Part shown: one piece after another, positions 26,596-34,903 of the stretch
Layout of the letters: each line of letters opens with the position of its first letter
Position numbering within the stretch: the first letter of the stretch is position 1
Source: Pontibacter sp. SGAir0037
GTDB lineage: Bacteria > Bacteroidota > Bacteroidia > Cytophagales > Hymenobacteraceae
Direction: 5' to 3'
Assembly: GCF_005491705.1 (NCBI RefSeq)
Contig: NZ_CP028092.1
Coordinates: forward strand, 496,001 to 560,000
DNA length: 64,000 bases
Program-made: the position numbers and the translations under genes
Notes under the pieces: generated by a model
Told to the model about the DNA's origin: nothing
The model's input: only the letters and a program-made list of their open reading frames with translations
The model's database searches: none

Positions 26596-27386
26596 AGCTA
26601 GTTTTACCAGTTATTTCTGTCTCTGCCATCCTGTTTCTGCTGGCTATCGGTATTGTTGTATTTGTATTGCGATACCAAAAGCGGCTGATTTTACATCATC
26701 AGCATATAAGCGACCTGCAGCGAGCAAAGCAGAAACAACTGCTAGAGGCTGCGCTGGAGGCCCAGGAAGATGAGCGGCGCAGACTGGCCCGCGACCTGCA
26801 CGATGATGTGGGGGCGATGCTGGCGCTTGTGAAGCTGCATGTCGGGCAACTGTGCGCAGAGGTGAAAGACTCTCCTGAAGCATTAGCGAAGGGCCAAATG
26901 ATAAAGGGGCTTCTAGATGAAGTAATCGGAAGTGCACGGCGCATTTCCCATGATCTGATGCCGGCAATTCTGGAAAAATTTGGTTTAGTGCAGGCCGTGG
27001 AATCTATTAGAAGAGCTATTCCGCAGCACGCCGGTATTACTTTCGAATTTGTTCATGCAGGTGAAAAGAAGCTTCAGCCTAAAGTAGAACTGGCAATTTT
27101 CAGAGTGCTGCAGGAATTGCTCAACAATACATTAAAGCATAGTGAAGCAACGTTGATTCGGGTAGAACTTGTTTATTTAGTTGATATGCTACGTGTGCTT
27201 TACACTGATAATGGGAAGGGTTTTGATTACCAGGCCCAGATTTCTGCCATCCAAGCTGCCAAGCCGGGTCTCGGTTTAACCAATCTGCAGGGCAGGATAG
27301 AAATAATAGATGGTACCTTCGATTTTTTTTCTACAAAAGGTGGCGGTGTTAGAGTTTCAATTGTAGTTCCTATTGCCTACCTTTAA
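26592..27386 (+). CDS. Sensor histidine kinase, HisKA_3/NarX type
   Basis: 264 residues. One N-terminal membrane helix (about 5-26), a short linker helix, then HisKA_3 dimerisation domain with phosphoacceptor H70 in RRLARDLHDDVGAML, and a HATPase_c domain with N-box ELLNNTLKHSE, D-box VLYTDNGKGFD and G-box PGLGLTNLQGR, ending in a GGG turn near 250. There is no periplasmic or PAS sensor domain, so signal input must come from the membrane protein encoded directly upstream (4-nt overlap). It should phosphorylate the receiver at 27403, 16 bp downstream. Confidence 0.93.
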   Translation: MKLVLPVISVSAILFLLAIGIVVFVLRYQKRLILHHQHISDLQRAKQKQLLEAALEAQEDERRRLARDLHDDVGAMLALVKLHVGQLCAEVKDSPEALAKGQMIKGLLDEVIGSARRISHDLMPAILEKFGLVQAVESIRRAIPQHAGITFEFVHAGEKKLQPKVELAIFRVLQELLNNTLKHSEATLIRVELVYLVDMLRVLYTDNGKGFDYQAQISAIQAAKPGLGLTNLQGRIEIIDGTFDFFSTKGGGVRVSIVVPIAYL

Positions 27387-27402
27387 TTTTATTTAGTTTA
27401 TT

Positions 27403-27813
27403 ATGGAGTACACCCCAATAACTGTGGCCATTGCAGACGATCATACCCTGTTTCGTAAAGGCCTGGTGCAAATTTTTAAGACTTATAGCGAAATAACCGT
27501 TATTTGTGATGCCTCTAACGGAATTGAGCTATTAGAAAAGATTGAGCATAATCTGCCGGATGTTGTTATGTTAGATCTGGAGATGCCTGAAATGGATGGC
27601 CTGGCTACTGCCCGCTATCTGATCAGTAAATACCCGAAGGTGAAAATATTAGTGGTTTCTATGCATGGAGAAGAGCAACTGGTAGAAAAGCTCCTGCACG
27701 AAGGGGCACATGGCTACTTGCTGAAAAGTGCTGAACCCGAAGAAATGCGAATGGCCTTACAGGCTCTGAAACGAGACGAGGTATTACCAATAGTTAAGAA
27801 TTTTTTTGAATAG
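27403..27813 (+). CDS. Response regulator receiver protein without output domain
   Basis: 136 residues: one receiver domain with the acidic pocket ADDH at about 11-14, phosphoacceptor D58 in VVMLDLEMPEMDG, the conserved Ser in VVSMHGEEQ and Lys in YLLKSAEP. NarL/FixJ partners of HisKA_3 kinases normally continue with a LuxR helix-turn-helix to about 210 residues; here the protein ends LPIVKNFFE straight after the receiver. The stop codon lies inside an inverted repeat (27801-27838). Either a genuine single-domain regulator acting by protein contact, or a truncated NarL-type regulator. Confidence 0.9.
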   Translation: MEYTPITVAIADDHTLFRKGLVQIFKTYSEITVICDASNGIELLEKIEHNLPDVVMLDLEMPEMDGLATARYLISKYPKVKILVVSMHGEEQLVEKLLHEGAHGYLLKSAEPEEMRMALQALKRDEVLPIVKNFFE

Positions 27814-27838
27814 AAGGCTGGCCTTCTATTCAAAAAAA
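27801..27838. repeat. Perfect inverted repeat covering the stop codon of the receiver gene
   Basis: 17-bp arms (27801-27817, 27822-27838), 4-nt loop. The order is T7-stem-A7, the reverse of an intrinsic terminator, on both strands; the receiver stop TAG (27811-27813) is inside the left arm. May stop or stabilise convergent transcripts, but it is not a canonical terminator. Confidence 0.75.
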
Positions 27839-27854
27839 CAATAGCCAGCATGGT

Positions 27855-29108
27855 TTAACTTACTGTTTTCAGGTGGCGAACAACCCAGATTGTTAATAGT
27901 GAGATAACACATGCTAATACTCCTAACCAGTTAAAATGCTGCAGGGTACCACTTGCCGTTTCTTTTACCACAAAACCTGCTGCAAACGAAGCCAAGCCTG
28001 CGCTTAATTGCTGCACACATGAATTTATACTCATAAAACTGCCTCTTAACCTGGGCTCTACACTTGATGTTATAAGCGCCATGGCCGGCACAAAGCGTGC
28101 ACCATAAAAAATAAAGAAGATAGTGGTTACAATCAGGGCCACATAGTGCGGTACCGGAGGCAAACTGGTAACAGCCAGGATAGGAGGTATAGCCAGAAGA
28201 GCCGCTAAAATAAAGATGCGTTGCTTTCCGAATTTGTCTGCCATCCGCCCCGTTAGCTGAGAAGTAACCACAGTTGCTAAACCACCAAACATATAGATAT
28301 AGCTTAATTCTCTTTCTGAAAATCCAATATTAGCTACCATATACGGGCTTATAAACGGGATAATCAGAAAGCCTGCACTGGTAAGTGTTACGGTTAAACC
28401 CATTGCCCATTGCAGGTTACGCGAAACGGCTATTTCGCCCAGCACACGGAATGGGTTGGTTCTAACAGCATTGGTCAGGTGCCCGCGCATGGTTGGCAGA
28501 AAACGTATGGCCGCCAGTAAGATCAGGAAGCTAAGGCCTGCCAGCAGGTAAAAAGGCATGTGCCAGCTTAATTCGCTGGCCAGGTAAAGGCCAATCGGAA
28601 TACCGGCAATGGATGCAACCGAGAAGGCCGCCATTACTTTACCGGTTGCTGCTCCGCGGCGGTTCTCTGGTATAGCATCACCTATAACAGCCAGAATAAG
28701 AGCTCCTAACACACCTCCGAAGGCACCAGCAACCACGCGGGCTACTATCAGTAAAAAGTAATTCGGGGCCAGTGCACAGGCCAGTGTGCCAAGGGCAAAA
28801 CCGAAGTATAAGGCCAGCATCGCCTTTTTCCTGTCAAACCTGTCTATAAATAAGGCACTAAGAAAACCGGCAATGGCCGCACTAAAGGTATAGGCCGAAA
28901 CAAGAAAACCGAACTCTTTCGGAGAAATACTGAAAATCCGCATCAGTTGCGGACCTAAGGGCATCATGATCACAAAGTCCATCATGTGCGTGAACTGAAT
29001 TGCCGCCAGAATAAAAATCAGAAGCCCTTCCCGTATAACTTTTTTAGGGACAAGCTGGTGCTGGTCTGCAGCGTGTATAGCAGTAACCTCTTCGTTATGA
29101 GATTTCAT
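27855..29108 (-). CDS. MFS transporter (DHA1-like efflux permease)
   Basis: 417 residues from ATG 29108; the frame continues to 29168, but a TACATTTG promoter element lies at 29134-29141 within that extension, supporting the shorter protein. Twelve hydrophobic segments, with the MFS motif A variant LFIDRFDRKKAM between helices 2 and 3 and its repeat GRMADKFGKQR between helices 8 and 9. The N-terminus reads FTHMMDFVIMMPLGPQLM, typical for the Bcr/CmlA/AraJ-like DHA1 group of drug or sugar exporters. Substrate unknown. It converges on the signalling cassette. Confidence 0.9.
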   Translation of the reverse strand: MKSHNEEVTAIHAADQHQLVPKKVIREGLLIFILAAIQFTHMMDFVIMMPLGPQLMRIFSISPKEFGFLVSAYTFSAAIAGFLSALFIDRFDRKKAMLALYFGFALGTLACALAPNYFLLIVARVVAGAFGGVLGALILAVIGDAIPENRRGAATGKVMAAFSVASIAGIPIGLYLASELSWHMPFYLLAGLSFLILLAAIRFLPTMRGHLTNAVRTNPFRVLGEIAVSRNLQWAMGLTVTLTSAGFLIIPFISPYMVANIGFSERELSYIYMFGGLATVVTSQLTGRMADKFGKQRIFILAALLAIPPILAVTSLPPVPHYVALIVTTIFFIFYGARFVPAMALITSSVEPRLRGSFMSINSCVQQLSAGLASFAAGFVVKETASGTLQHFNWLGVLACVISLLTIWVVRHLKTVS

Positions 29109-29133
29109 AGTTAAAACATTAAGTTTAATCAGG

Positions 29134-29141
29134 CAAATGTA
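29134..29141 (-). promoter_or_regulatory. Candidate -7 promoter element (TACATTTG) for the MFS gene
   Basis: Exact TAnnTTTG match on the minus strand, 25 nt before the preferred ATG at 29108. A TTTG stands 24 nt further upstream, slightly longer than the usual 19-21 nt spacing. Confidence 0.45.
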
Positions 29142-29351
29142 AGCATAATCCCATTGTGCCAGTTTCAAATTTTATCTGATGTTAGAGCTTGAAGCACTAT
29201 AAAATAAAAAGCTTTCTGTTTCAATGTCTTAGGGTGAAGAAAGCAGGAAAGCATCCGGTGTGGGGGCAGAACTAACACATGCCTCTAAACCGTATAGTAT
29301 CAGAAATTGTTTTTATCTGATTATTACCAGATAGCCAGCAGATAGCATGAC

Positions 29352-29651
29352 ATGGTGAAAAAGCAACAGGAGTTAGTATGTGAACTATGCGGCCGGGAGG
29401 TGCAAAGCCTCACGCGGCATCACTTGGTGCCGCGCGAAGAGGGCGGGCGTTATGGAGCCACAGCAGACCTTTGCCAGCCCTGCCATAGTACCATTCATCT
29501 AACCTTTACCAATAAAGAACTGGCTTTGCTCTATAACTCTATACCGGCTTTGCAGGAAGCCGAACCTTTAAAAAAATATTTAAAATGGGTGAGAAACAAG
29601 CGGATGGAGCGCATTTCGAACAGAAGGGGCAGAAGAAGAGGGAAAGGCTGA
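29352..29651 (+). CDS. Small HNH-type zinc-binding protein
   Basis: 99 residues. CELCG (C10, C13), TRHHLVPRE (H23, H24) and LCQPCHSTIH (C41, C44, H45, H49) make a Cys4 zinc site around an HNH/treble-clef core with the HH pair and the final His in the right places for a nuclease beta-beta-alpha-metal motif. The C-terminus is strongly basic (NRRGRRRGKG), suiting nucleic acid binding. Stand-alone HNH proteins of this size are common in Bacteroidota and mostly uncharacterised; nuclease activity is inferred from the motif only. Not linked to any recognisable mobile element or defence gene here. Terminator follows. Confidence 0.8.
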   Translation: MVKKQQELVCELCGREVQSLTRHHLVPREEGGRYGATADLCQPCHSTIHLTFTNKELALLYNSIPALQEAEPLKKYLKWVRNKRMERISNRRGRRRGKG

Positions 29652-29662
29652 AGCTTTTAAAG

Positions 29663-29698
29663 AAAGCGGCCATGCATTTAAGAATGCATGGCCGCTTT
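29663..29698. terminator. Terminator between HNH gene and convergent OM protein gene
   Basis: Perfect 16-bp arms (29663-29678, 29683-29698), 4-nt loop, A3 and T3 at the outer ends; lies between stops at 29651 and 29723, so probably works in both directions. Confidence 0.82.
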
Positions 29699-29722
29699 GT
29701 AAAAGGCACTTGTACAGGTTGG

Positions 29723-30661
29723 CTAAAAGGCAATGCCTATATTAAAACCTAAACCTCTGATACCTGCTAAAGGACCATTTAGTTTGCCGGTAACGCCCTG
29801 ATCTGTAACAGTTGCATCGATGTACTGCTTGTCACCAATCACCAGAATGTCTTCTATATCCTGCTCCAGTTCAGCTTTTTGGGAAGCAGATAATGGGCTT
29901 AGATCTCTTACGGCTGCTAGATCGCCTTTAAGTTTACCATAATGAGCTCCTATGATATACCAGTCAAACGTTACTCTTTTGGCAATCAACCATTGCGAGC
30001 CGATCATAAGTCCCCCACCAAATCCTTTCATATCTGCCTGAAGAGGGAGCTGGTAACTAGTGTTTTGCGTTTCATAGTCGTAGATATAGTTCGTTTTTAT
30101 AGTAGTATAACGACCGTATACCGATACGTAAAACCCTCTTGCACCAGGTTTCTTTCCGGTATAGAAACGAAACTCGCCCGTAACAGCATTGTTTGACAAC
30201 TGAATCTTATCCAGGTCGCTTCTCAGTTCGTCATCTTCATCCAAAAAGCGCTTGCTTATCTCTTTGGAGATCCACATATCACCGGCCGATTGCTCGGGCA
30301 TAAACCGGTAGCCTGCCACAAAGGAAATTTTAGGTGTAAGCGAACGCTCGTAGCTAAAGCTGTAATTACCCAGTGCCAGCGATGATAAGTTTATCTTCAG
30401 GTTATTCTTTTTGTAAGATGGGCTTGTTGCCGCTAATGTGTCGGCTGTAGCAGGATGAGTGCCGGCTACCTGTTCGGCAGGTGTTCTTAGGTACAACGAA
30501 GTGCTTTCATCGGCTATAAGCACATTGGCTCTGGTAAGTGAAGGTACAGCAAGCGCTGTTAAGGGTGCAGCTGTCGCTTCAGGAGCCAGCAAATCTGTTT
30601 GTTGGGCAATACAATTCGAACCTGCATATAAGCAGAAGATAAAGGGTAAAAGTTGTTTCAT
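29723..30661 (-). CDS. Probable outer membrane beta-barrel protein
   Basis: 312 residues from ATG 30661 (MKQLLPFIFCLYAGSNCIAQ), which gives a clean signal peptide; the frame extends to 30691 but that part lies at the foot of a long inverted repeat. After a low-complexity linker, residues about 90-312 show alternating amphipathic strands (LALGNYSFSYERSL, ISFVAGYRFMPEQ, GARGFYVSVYGRY, GGGLMIGSQWLI) and a final strand GLGFNIGIAF ending in Phe, as for small outer membrane barrels of the DUF3575/porin type. Function unknown. Confidence 0.75.
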   Translation of the reverse strand: MKQLLPFIFCLYAGSNCIAQQTDLLAPEATAAPLTALAVPSLTRANVLIADESTSLYLRTPAEQVAGTHPATADTLAATSPSYKKNNLKINLSSLALGNYSFSYERSLTPKISFVAGYRFMPEQSAGDMWISKEISKRFLDEDDELRSDLDKIQLSNNAVTGEFRFYTGKKPGARGFYVSVYGRYTTIKTNYIYDYETQNTSYQLPLQADMKGFGGGLMIGSQWLIAKRVTFDWYIIGAHYGKLKGDLAAVRDLSPLSASQKAELEQDIEDILVIGDKQYIDATVTDQGVTGKLNGPLAGIRGLGFNIGIAF

Positions 30662-30686
30662 GTTGTTGGAAAATTTCCCAAAGATG

Positions 30687-30748
30687 TGCAATTTGTCAGA
30701 TATAAAAAATACCTAAACTTTGGTATTTTTTATATCTGACAAATTGCA
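30687..30748. repeat. Perfect 27-bp inverted repeat between pncB and the OM protein gene
   Basis: Arms 30687-30713 and 30722-30748 are exact reverse complements around an 8-nt loop. The arms are AT-rich with only a GGTA/TACC base near the loop, unlike the GC-cored terminators elsewhere in this window. It lies 19 bp after the pncB stop, so it may terminate pncB, or control the downstream gene. Confidence 0.85.
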
Positions 30749-30767
30749 TGGCAGAAAGCACCTTAGC

Positions 30768-32231
30768 TTAAGATTCTCTGAGCTGCAGGATCAGGCTGAT
30801 CTTGAAATTATGTAAGTTTTCCTCCAGGCCTGCCGGATAATTATGCGGGTTCAGATACCTGCGGATACTTTCATGCAGGTGGCTAAGCTCGTCTTTTACT
30901 TTTCCCCTTATTTCCTGCAAAGCGGGCAAAGTATACACCAACTCTCCTCCTGAGAAAACAGGTACCAACAGGTCTTTGTAGGCACAGCCCGCTTCAATTT
31001 GCTTTCTTCGGGTACTATCTAAGGGATCTACTACCACTGGCTGCGCCGGAACCGGCTCAAACTCATTGTAGATCATATCTGCCGTATACCCATTTTTATC
31101 GTAGAAGCGGCGCACCTGCTGTATGCCAGGGTTAGAGGTTTTCGCTAGCTGCTCCGACAGTTTAATTTTATACTCCCATTCCCCGTTTTTCTTACGTAAA
31201 GCCCCAAGCTTGTACACGCCGCCTAGAGCCGGCTGATCATACGCTGTTACCATTTTTGTACCGATACCCCAAACGTTTACCTTAGAGCCTTCCTGTTTAA
31301 GGCTGGTGACAATGTGCTCATCCAGGTCGTTGCTGGCAACGATATTGGTATGCGTAAAACCGGCGGCGTCGAGTAGTTTCCGGGCTTCCACGCTCAAATA
31401 GGTCAGGTCACCGGAGTCCAGGCGGATGCCGTTAAAGTTAAAGCCCAGGTGCTGCAGCTTTTGAGCTGTTTCAATGGCATGCTTTACGCCTTCCAAGGTA
31501 TCGTAAGTGTCTACCAGAAAAATCGAGTCGGAGGGAAATGCTTCGCCATACGCCTCGAAAGCTTCTTGTTCCGAATCAAAAGCCTGCACCCAGCTATGTG
31601 CATGCGTGCCGCTTACAGGTATGTTGTAAAGCTTACCGGCCAGCAAATTGGAGGTGCCGGAAATCCCGCCTATATAAGCTGCTCTGGTGGCAGACAATGA
31701 ACCGTCTATCCCCTGGGCCCTGCGCATACCAAACTCCACTACTCTGTCGCCTTTTGCAGCTTCTACTATACGGGCAGCTTTTGTAGCGATAAGGGTCTGG
31801 AAATTCATTATCGTAAGCAGCGGGGTTTCTATCAACTGTGCCTGCAGCAATGGCCCTCTAACCCGTACCAAAGGCTCATTCGGAAAAACAACCGTTCCTT
31901 CCGGAATAGCCTCTACATTGCAACTGAAGCGCATCTCACGGAGGTAATCTATAAATCCCTGTTCAAAAAGTGGCTGATTTTTAGAGCCTTTTAATCCGGC
32001 CAGGTAAGCTAAATCTTCTTCCTGAAACTGGAGTTCCTGCAGGTATTGCACAACATGTTCCAGCCCGGCCGCTACCGTATAACCGCCTTTAAATGGGTTC
32101 TTACGGAAGTACAGGTGAAATACAGCCTCCTGCTCGGCCATGCCTTGCCGCCAGTAGCCATAAGCCATTGTTAGCTGATACAGGTCTGTGAGTAAGGAGA
32201 GGGAGGTGGCGTAGATATCTTTTAGTTTCAT
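30768..32231 (-). CDS. pncB: Nicotinate phosphoribosyltransferase
   Basis: 487 residues, in the range of the long bacterial/eukaryal form. The N-terminus (SLLTDLYQLTMAYGYWRQGM) holds the nicotinate-site tyrosine region; EFGMRRAQGIDGSLSATRAA, SGTHAHSWVQAF and GIRLDSGDLTYLS are conserved NAPRTase blocks, the last forming the phosphoribosyl pocket; VWGIGTKMVTAYD closes the barrel. The enzyme turns nicotinate, PRPP and ATP into nicotinate mononucleotide in the Preiss-Handler NAD salvage route, in the cytoplasm. Monocistronic and divergent from the gene at 32360. Confidence 0.95.
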   Translation of the reverse strand: MKLKDIYATSLSLLTDLYQLTMAYGYWRQGMAEQEAVFHLYFRKNPFKGGYTVAAGLEHVVQYLQELQFQEEDLAYLAGLKGSKNQPLFEQGFIDYLREMRFSCNVEAIPEGTVVFPNEPLVRVRGPLLQAQLIETPLLTIMNFQTLIATKAARIVEAAKGDRVVEFGMRRAQGIDGSLSATRAAYIGGISGTSNLLAGKLYNIPVSGTHAHSWVQAFDSEQEAFEAYGEAFPSDSIFLVDTYDTLEGVKHAIETAQKLQHLGFNFNGIRLDSGDLTYLSVEARKLLDAAGFTHTNIVASNDLDEHIVTSLKQEGSKVNVWGIGTKMVTAYDQPALGGVYKLGALRKKNGEWEYKIKLSEQLAKTSNPGIQQVRRFYDKNGYTADMIYNEFEPVPAQPVVVDPLDSTRRKQIEAGCAYKDLLVPVFSGGELVYTLPALQEIRGKVKDELSHLHESIRRYLNPHNYPAGLEENLHNFKISLILQLRES

Positions 32232-32359
32232 TTGTGATGAAGAGGTTATGCTCTTTTTTCGTATTAATTTGTTTATGTATTATCGTTTTGCAGCCTGTTC
32301 ACATAAAGTAGAGAGAAGCCTACGGCGGCACAAAGTATAAATTTCTGTACCTTTAAGGC

Positions 32360-33415
32360 ATGATGCAGCGCAAATTTATACCTTTTTCTGAGCTCAGGCA
32401 GCAAAAAGCTATTGTAGTAGACAGTACTCATGCCAATGGCTTTATGTTGTCGCACTGGCGTGGCACACCCACTCCGGCTGAAATACGCGACGATACCAGT
32501 GCGGCCATTGTGCTGCATGCCTTGCGGTTAAGCCTGCCGGAACTGGATCTGCCATACGTTACTGCCAACCATTTCGACATTGATGGCTTTATTGGTGTGT
32601 GGAGCCTGCTTCATCCGGAGCTTGCGCTGGAAAATGAGGAACTGTTGCGCCAGATGGCTTTGATCGGGGATTTCCGGGAGCTGGACCTGAACCACCCGCT
32701 GGCTGGGGAGGCGCTAAAGCTGGTGTGCTGGATCAATGCCCGGGAACGGGATCTGTTTTATCCTCCGTTTGGAGCAGAACAGCTTCCGGAGCCGGAGGTA
32801 ACGCTTTGCCCGAAAAAGTTTACTTACTTCCTGAGAGAATTTGAACGCGTGTTACAAGACCCGGACTGGGAGAAAGGCGTGTGGGAAGATGAAGTAGCCG
32901 ATGCGCTGTTGGGTTACCGTGAAATGTATAGTCCGAAGACAAAGCTGAGCCGTTTCCCTGGTATTGGCCTTCTTGTTATTGAAACACCACACCCAGTTCA
33001 TTATTACGGCCTTTTCAGCCGTACCAAAGGATTCGATATGGTGTTAACCTGTTACGACCAGAACAGGTATGAACTGGAATATAAATATACAACTTGGGTT
33101 GATATAGCATCCCGCCCAACATTGCCGCGCTTACCAATGGCCCCGCTTGCCGAAAAACTAAACAAACTGGAAAAGTCAGACCGCTCCTGGACCTACGAGT
33201 CTGTAACGGAAACAGGCCCGCTTTTGCGTCTGGATGGCGACAAGCTTACGCGCCTGGAGACGTATGACAACCCCACAAGCCGCGAAATCTTCTCGTCTTC
33301 AATACCAGTGCAACAACTGAAAGAAGTTATAGTAGCGCACTATACCAACGCCTACAAAACCATTCAGCCCAGGTATAACTGGACCTGGAAAGAGATTAAG
33401 GAGTTAGCAGGTTAG
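32360..33415 (+). CDS. Conserved hypothetical protein, Bacteroidota type
   Basis: 351 residues, no signal peptide or membrane helix. The N-terminus reads PFSELRQQKAIVVDSTHANG followed by MLSHWRGTPTPAEIRDDTSA and an acidic motif HFDIDGF at 71-77, reminiscent of the metal-binding DxD elements of DHH-type phosphoesterases, but the rest of that fold is not visible. The C-terminus ends RYNWTWKEIKEL. Possibly DUF6687, from memory and not verified. Divergent from pncB with a 128-bp shared upstream region. Its stop codon lies in a hairpin at 33403-33442. Confidence 0.78.
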   Translation: MMQRKFIPFSELRQQKAIVVDSTHANGFMLSHWRGTPTPAEIRDDTSAAIVLHALRLSLPELDLPYVTANHFDIDGFIGVWSLLHPELALENEELLRQMALIGDFRELDLNHPLAGEALKLVCWINARERDLFYPPFGAEQLPEPEVTLCPKKFTYFLREFERVLQDPDWEKGVWEDEVADALLGYREMYSPKTKLSRFPGIGLLVIETPHPVHYYGLFSRTKGFDMVLTCYDQNRYELEYKYTTWVDIASRPTLPRLPMAPLAEKLNKLEKSDRSWTYESVTETGPLLRLDGDKLTRLETYDNPTSREIFSSSIPVQQLKEVIVAHYTNAYKTIQPRYNWTWKEIKELAG

Positions 33416-33442
33416 CATGTTGAAAAGTTTTAACCTGCTGAC
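33403..33442 (+). terminator. Hairpin across the stop codon of the conserved hypothetical gene
   Basis: Arms AGCAGGTTA (33406-33414) and TAACCTGCT (33431-33439), extendable by a G:T pair, with a 16-nt loop; followed by CTTTTAACC. Weak terminator candidate or part of a short intergenic repeat. Confidence 0.4.
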
Positions 33443-33513
33443 CTTTTAACCTTCTGACCAAATTCCGTATACATAGCAGCTATAAAATATAAGCTTCTGT
33501 TGTTATAACTGCT

Positions 33514-34368
33514 ATGAAAAAGATATTGTGCCCTACTGATTTTTCTGAAACCGCTGCAAAGGCTGTGGAGTATGCCGCCTTCCTGGCGCAGCGCGCGCAG
33601 GCGCATCTTACACTGCTGCATGTGGTACACCTGCCTATTATTGATACTTCTGAAACGGCCCTGGTGGCCAGCGAGCTGCTGGGAGAACAGATGCGTGCTG
33701 CAGAAGACCGGCTCAGAACGGCTTGCCTGACGCTGGAACAAAACCAAGTTACTAACAGAGAAGGCGGCTTCACCTGCGATTATATACTAAAAGAAGCTTT
33801 GCTAACTGATCTGGCAGAGCAACTGACAAAGCAGGAAGGATACGACCTGATTGTGATGGGTACAACCGGAGTGGGAAATAAACTGGAAGAGCTTTTGATT
33901 GGAAGCAATGCCGAAGCTGTTATAGACGAGGTGGAGTGTCCGGTTTTAGCCATACCGGCCAATGCTCCTGCCCCTGTTATGGAGAAGATTGTTTTCGCCT
34001 CCGACTTTGCTGACCAGGACACAGAAGCGCTGGGCGAAGTGCTGCAATTTGCTGGCTATTTTAACAGTACGGTAGAGGTGGTGCATGTGGTAAAGGAATC
34101 GACGACGGAAAGTCAGGCTAAAGCAGAACAATTCTGGCAGCACTTACAGCAGGCTTTTCCGGGGGCGTCTATCAGTATGCACGAGGTCGTGAACAAGCAT
34201 CGCGATGAAGGTATCAAGAACTATTTTCTGAAAACCAAAGGCAGTGTGGTAGCTGTTGTTCGGAAGCAGAAGGGCTTTTTGCAGGAGCTGTTCTCTCAGA
34301 GCCTGGTGGAAAAGCTAACCTATCAAGCCGATTTTCCATTGCTGGTGCTGCACCATCACCGGCAGTAA
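33514..34368 (+). CDS. Universal stress protein with two tandem UspA domains
   Basis: 284 residues: UspA domain 1 at about 1-150 and domain 2 at about 153-282. Domain 1 starts KKILCPTDFSETAAKAVEYA and ends with the nucleotide-binding loop GTTGVGNKLEELLIGSNAEA (G-x2-G-x9-G-S pattern), followed by VECPVLAIPA. Domain 2 starts KIVFASDFADQDTEAL, but its glycine loop is degenerate (VVAVVRKQKGFLQELF), so only the first domain is likely to bind ATP. UspA proteins accumulate under starvation and oxidative or envelope stress; the molecular role is often unclear. Monocistronic, ended by an 18-bp hairpin whose left arm starts inside the stop codon. Confidence 0.92.
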   Translation: MKKILCPTDFSETAAKAVEYAAFLAQRAQAHLTLLHVVHLPIIDTSETALVASELLGEQMRAAEDRLRTACLTLEQNQVTNREGGFTCDYILKEALLTDLAEQLTKQEGYDLIVMGTTGVGNKLEELLIGSNAEAVIDEVECPVLAIPANAPAPVMEKIVFASDFADQDTEALGEVLQFAGYFNSTVEVVHVVKESTTESQAKAEQFWQHLQQAFPGASISMHEVVNKHRDEGIKNYFLKTKGSVVAVVRKQKGFLQELFSQSLVEKLTYQADFPLLVLHHHRQ

Positions 34369-34410
34369 CCACAAAGGCTGCTTTTCAGATGTAAAGCAGC
34401 CTTTGTGGTT
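34367..34410. terminator. Bidirectional terminator after the UspA gene
   Basis: Perfect 18-bp arms (34367-34384, 34393-34410), 8-nt loop. The left arm begins at the last two bases of the UspA stop codon; the convergent lipoprotein gene stops at 34427. Confidence 0.8.
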
Positions 34411-34426
34411 AGAATAGTAAAGAGCA

Positions 34427-34864
34427 TTAGTGTAATTCAGTTTCTAATCTAACCTTATTTTCATCAAAGATGTCGTTTAAGTCGCTGCTGCAGCTCTGGC
34501 AGTTGTAGCGGTCGAAGTCTTCTATGGCACGCACGATGGTCAGGTTTCTGAACTTGCCATTACAGCCACGCAGAGAATCGCAGTTATGCACCGTATGGAA
34601 AATGTCTTTATCGGCATCATCACAGATCCATACCCGTTTATCGCGCATATCTTCCGATATAAAGTAAAAGTCTGGTGCCGGTCTTCTTTCTTTTACTACT
34701 GCCGAGTCCGCCGTCGCTATCTGCTCAGTTTGAGCATCAGTAGTTGCGGCTGTGCCATCTGAGCTTTCTGTTCCCTGGCAAGCAGTAAAAGCAGAAAAGA
34801 GAATGGCAGCTGAAATACTGGTTTTAACAAATTTTAAAGCTTTCTGATGGAATGTTGTCTGCAT
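34427..34864 (-). CDS. Lipoprotein with stand-alone Cys/His domain
   Basis: 145 residues with lipoprotein signal ending AFTAC (Cys29). After a linker rich in T/A/E/D, residues about 73-140 form a compact domain with KRVWICDDAD, FHTVHNC, LRGC and NCQSC motifs. The same arrangement ends the neighbouring thermonuclease lipoprotein (see 34904-35746), so the two genes share a Cys/His domain of about 55-65 residues. The conserved pattern is (Y/W)-ICD, aromatic-H, NC, L-x-x-C and a terminal Cys. Function unknown; spacing suggests disulfides or metal binding in the periplasm. 40 bp downstream of the thermonuclease gene, probably the same transcript. Confidence 0.7.
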   Translation of the reverse strand: MQTTFHQKALKFVKTSISAAILFSAFTACQGTESSDGTAATTDAQTEQIATADSAVVKERRPAPDFYFISEDMRDKRVWICDDADKDIFHTVHNCDSLRGCNGKFRNLTIVRAIEDFDRYNCQSCSSDLNDIFDENKVRLETELH

Positions 34865-34903
34865 AAATAATGAGGGTGATGAACCTTAAATATACTCGAT
34901 ATT

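Noticed and set aside
29352..29651. HNH protein as part of a restriction or mobile element
   Set aside because: No methyltransferase, integrase, transposase or repeats flank it, and neighbours are ordinary chromosomal genes.
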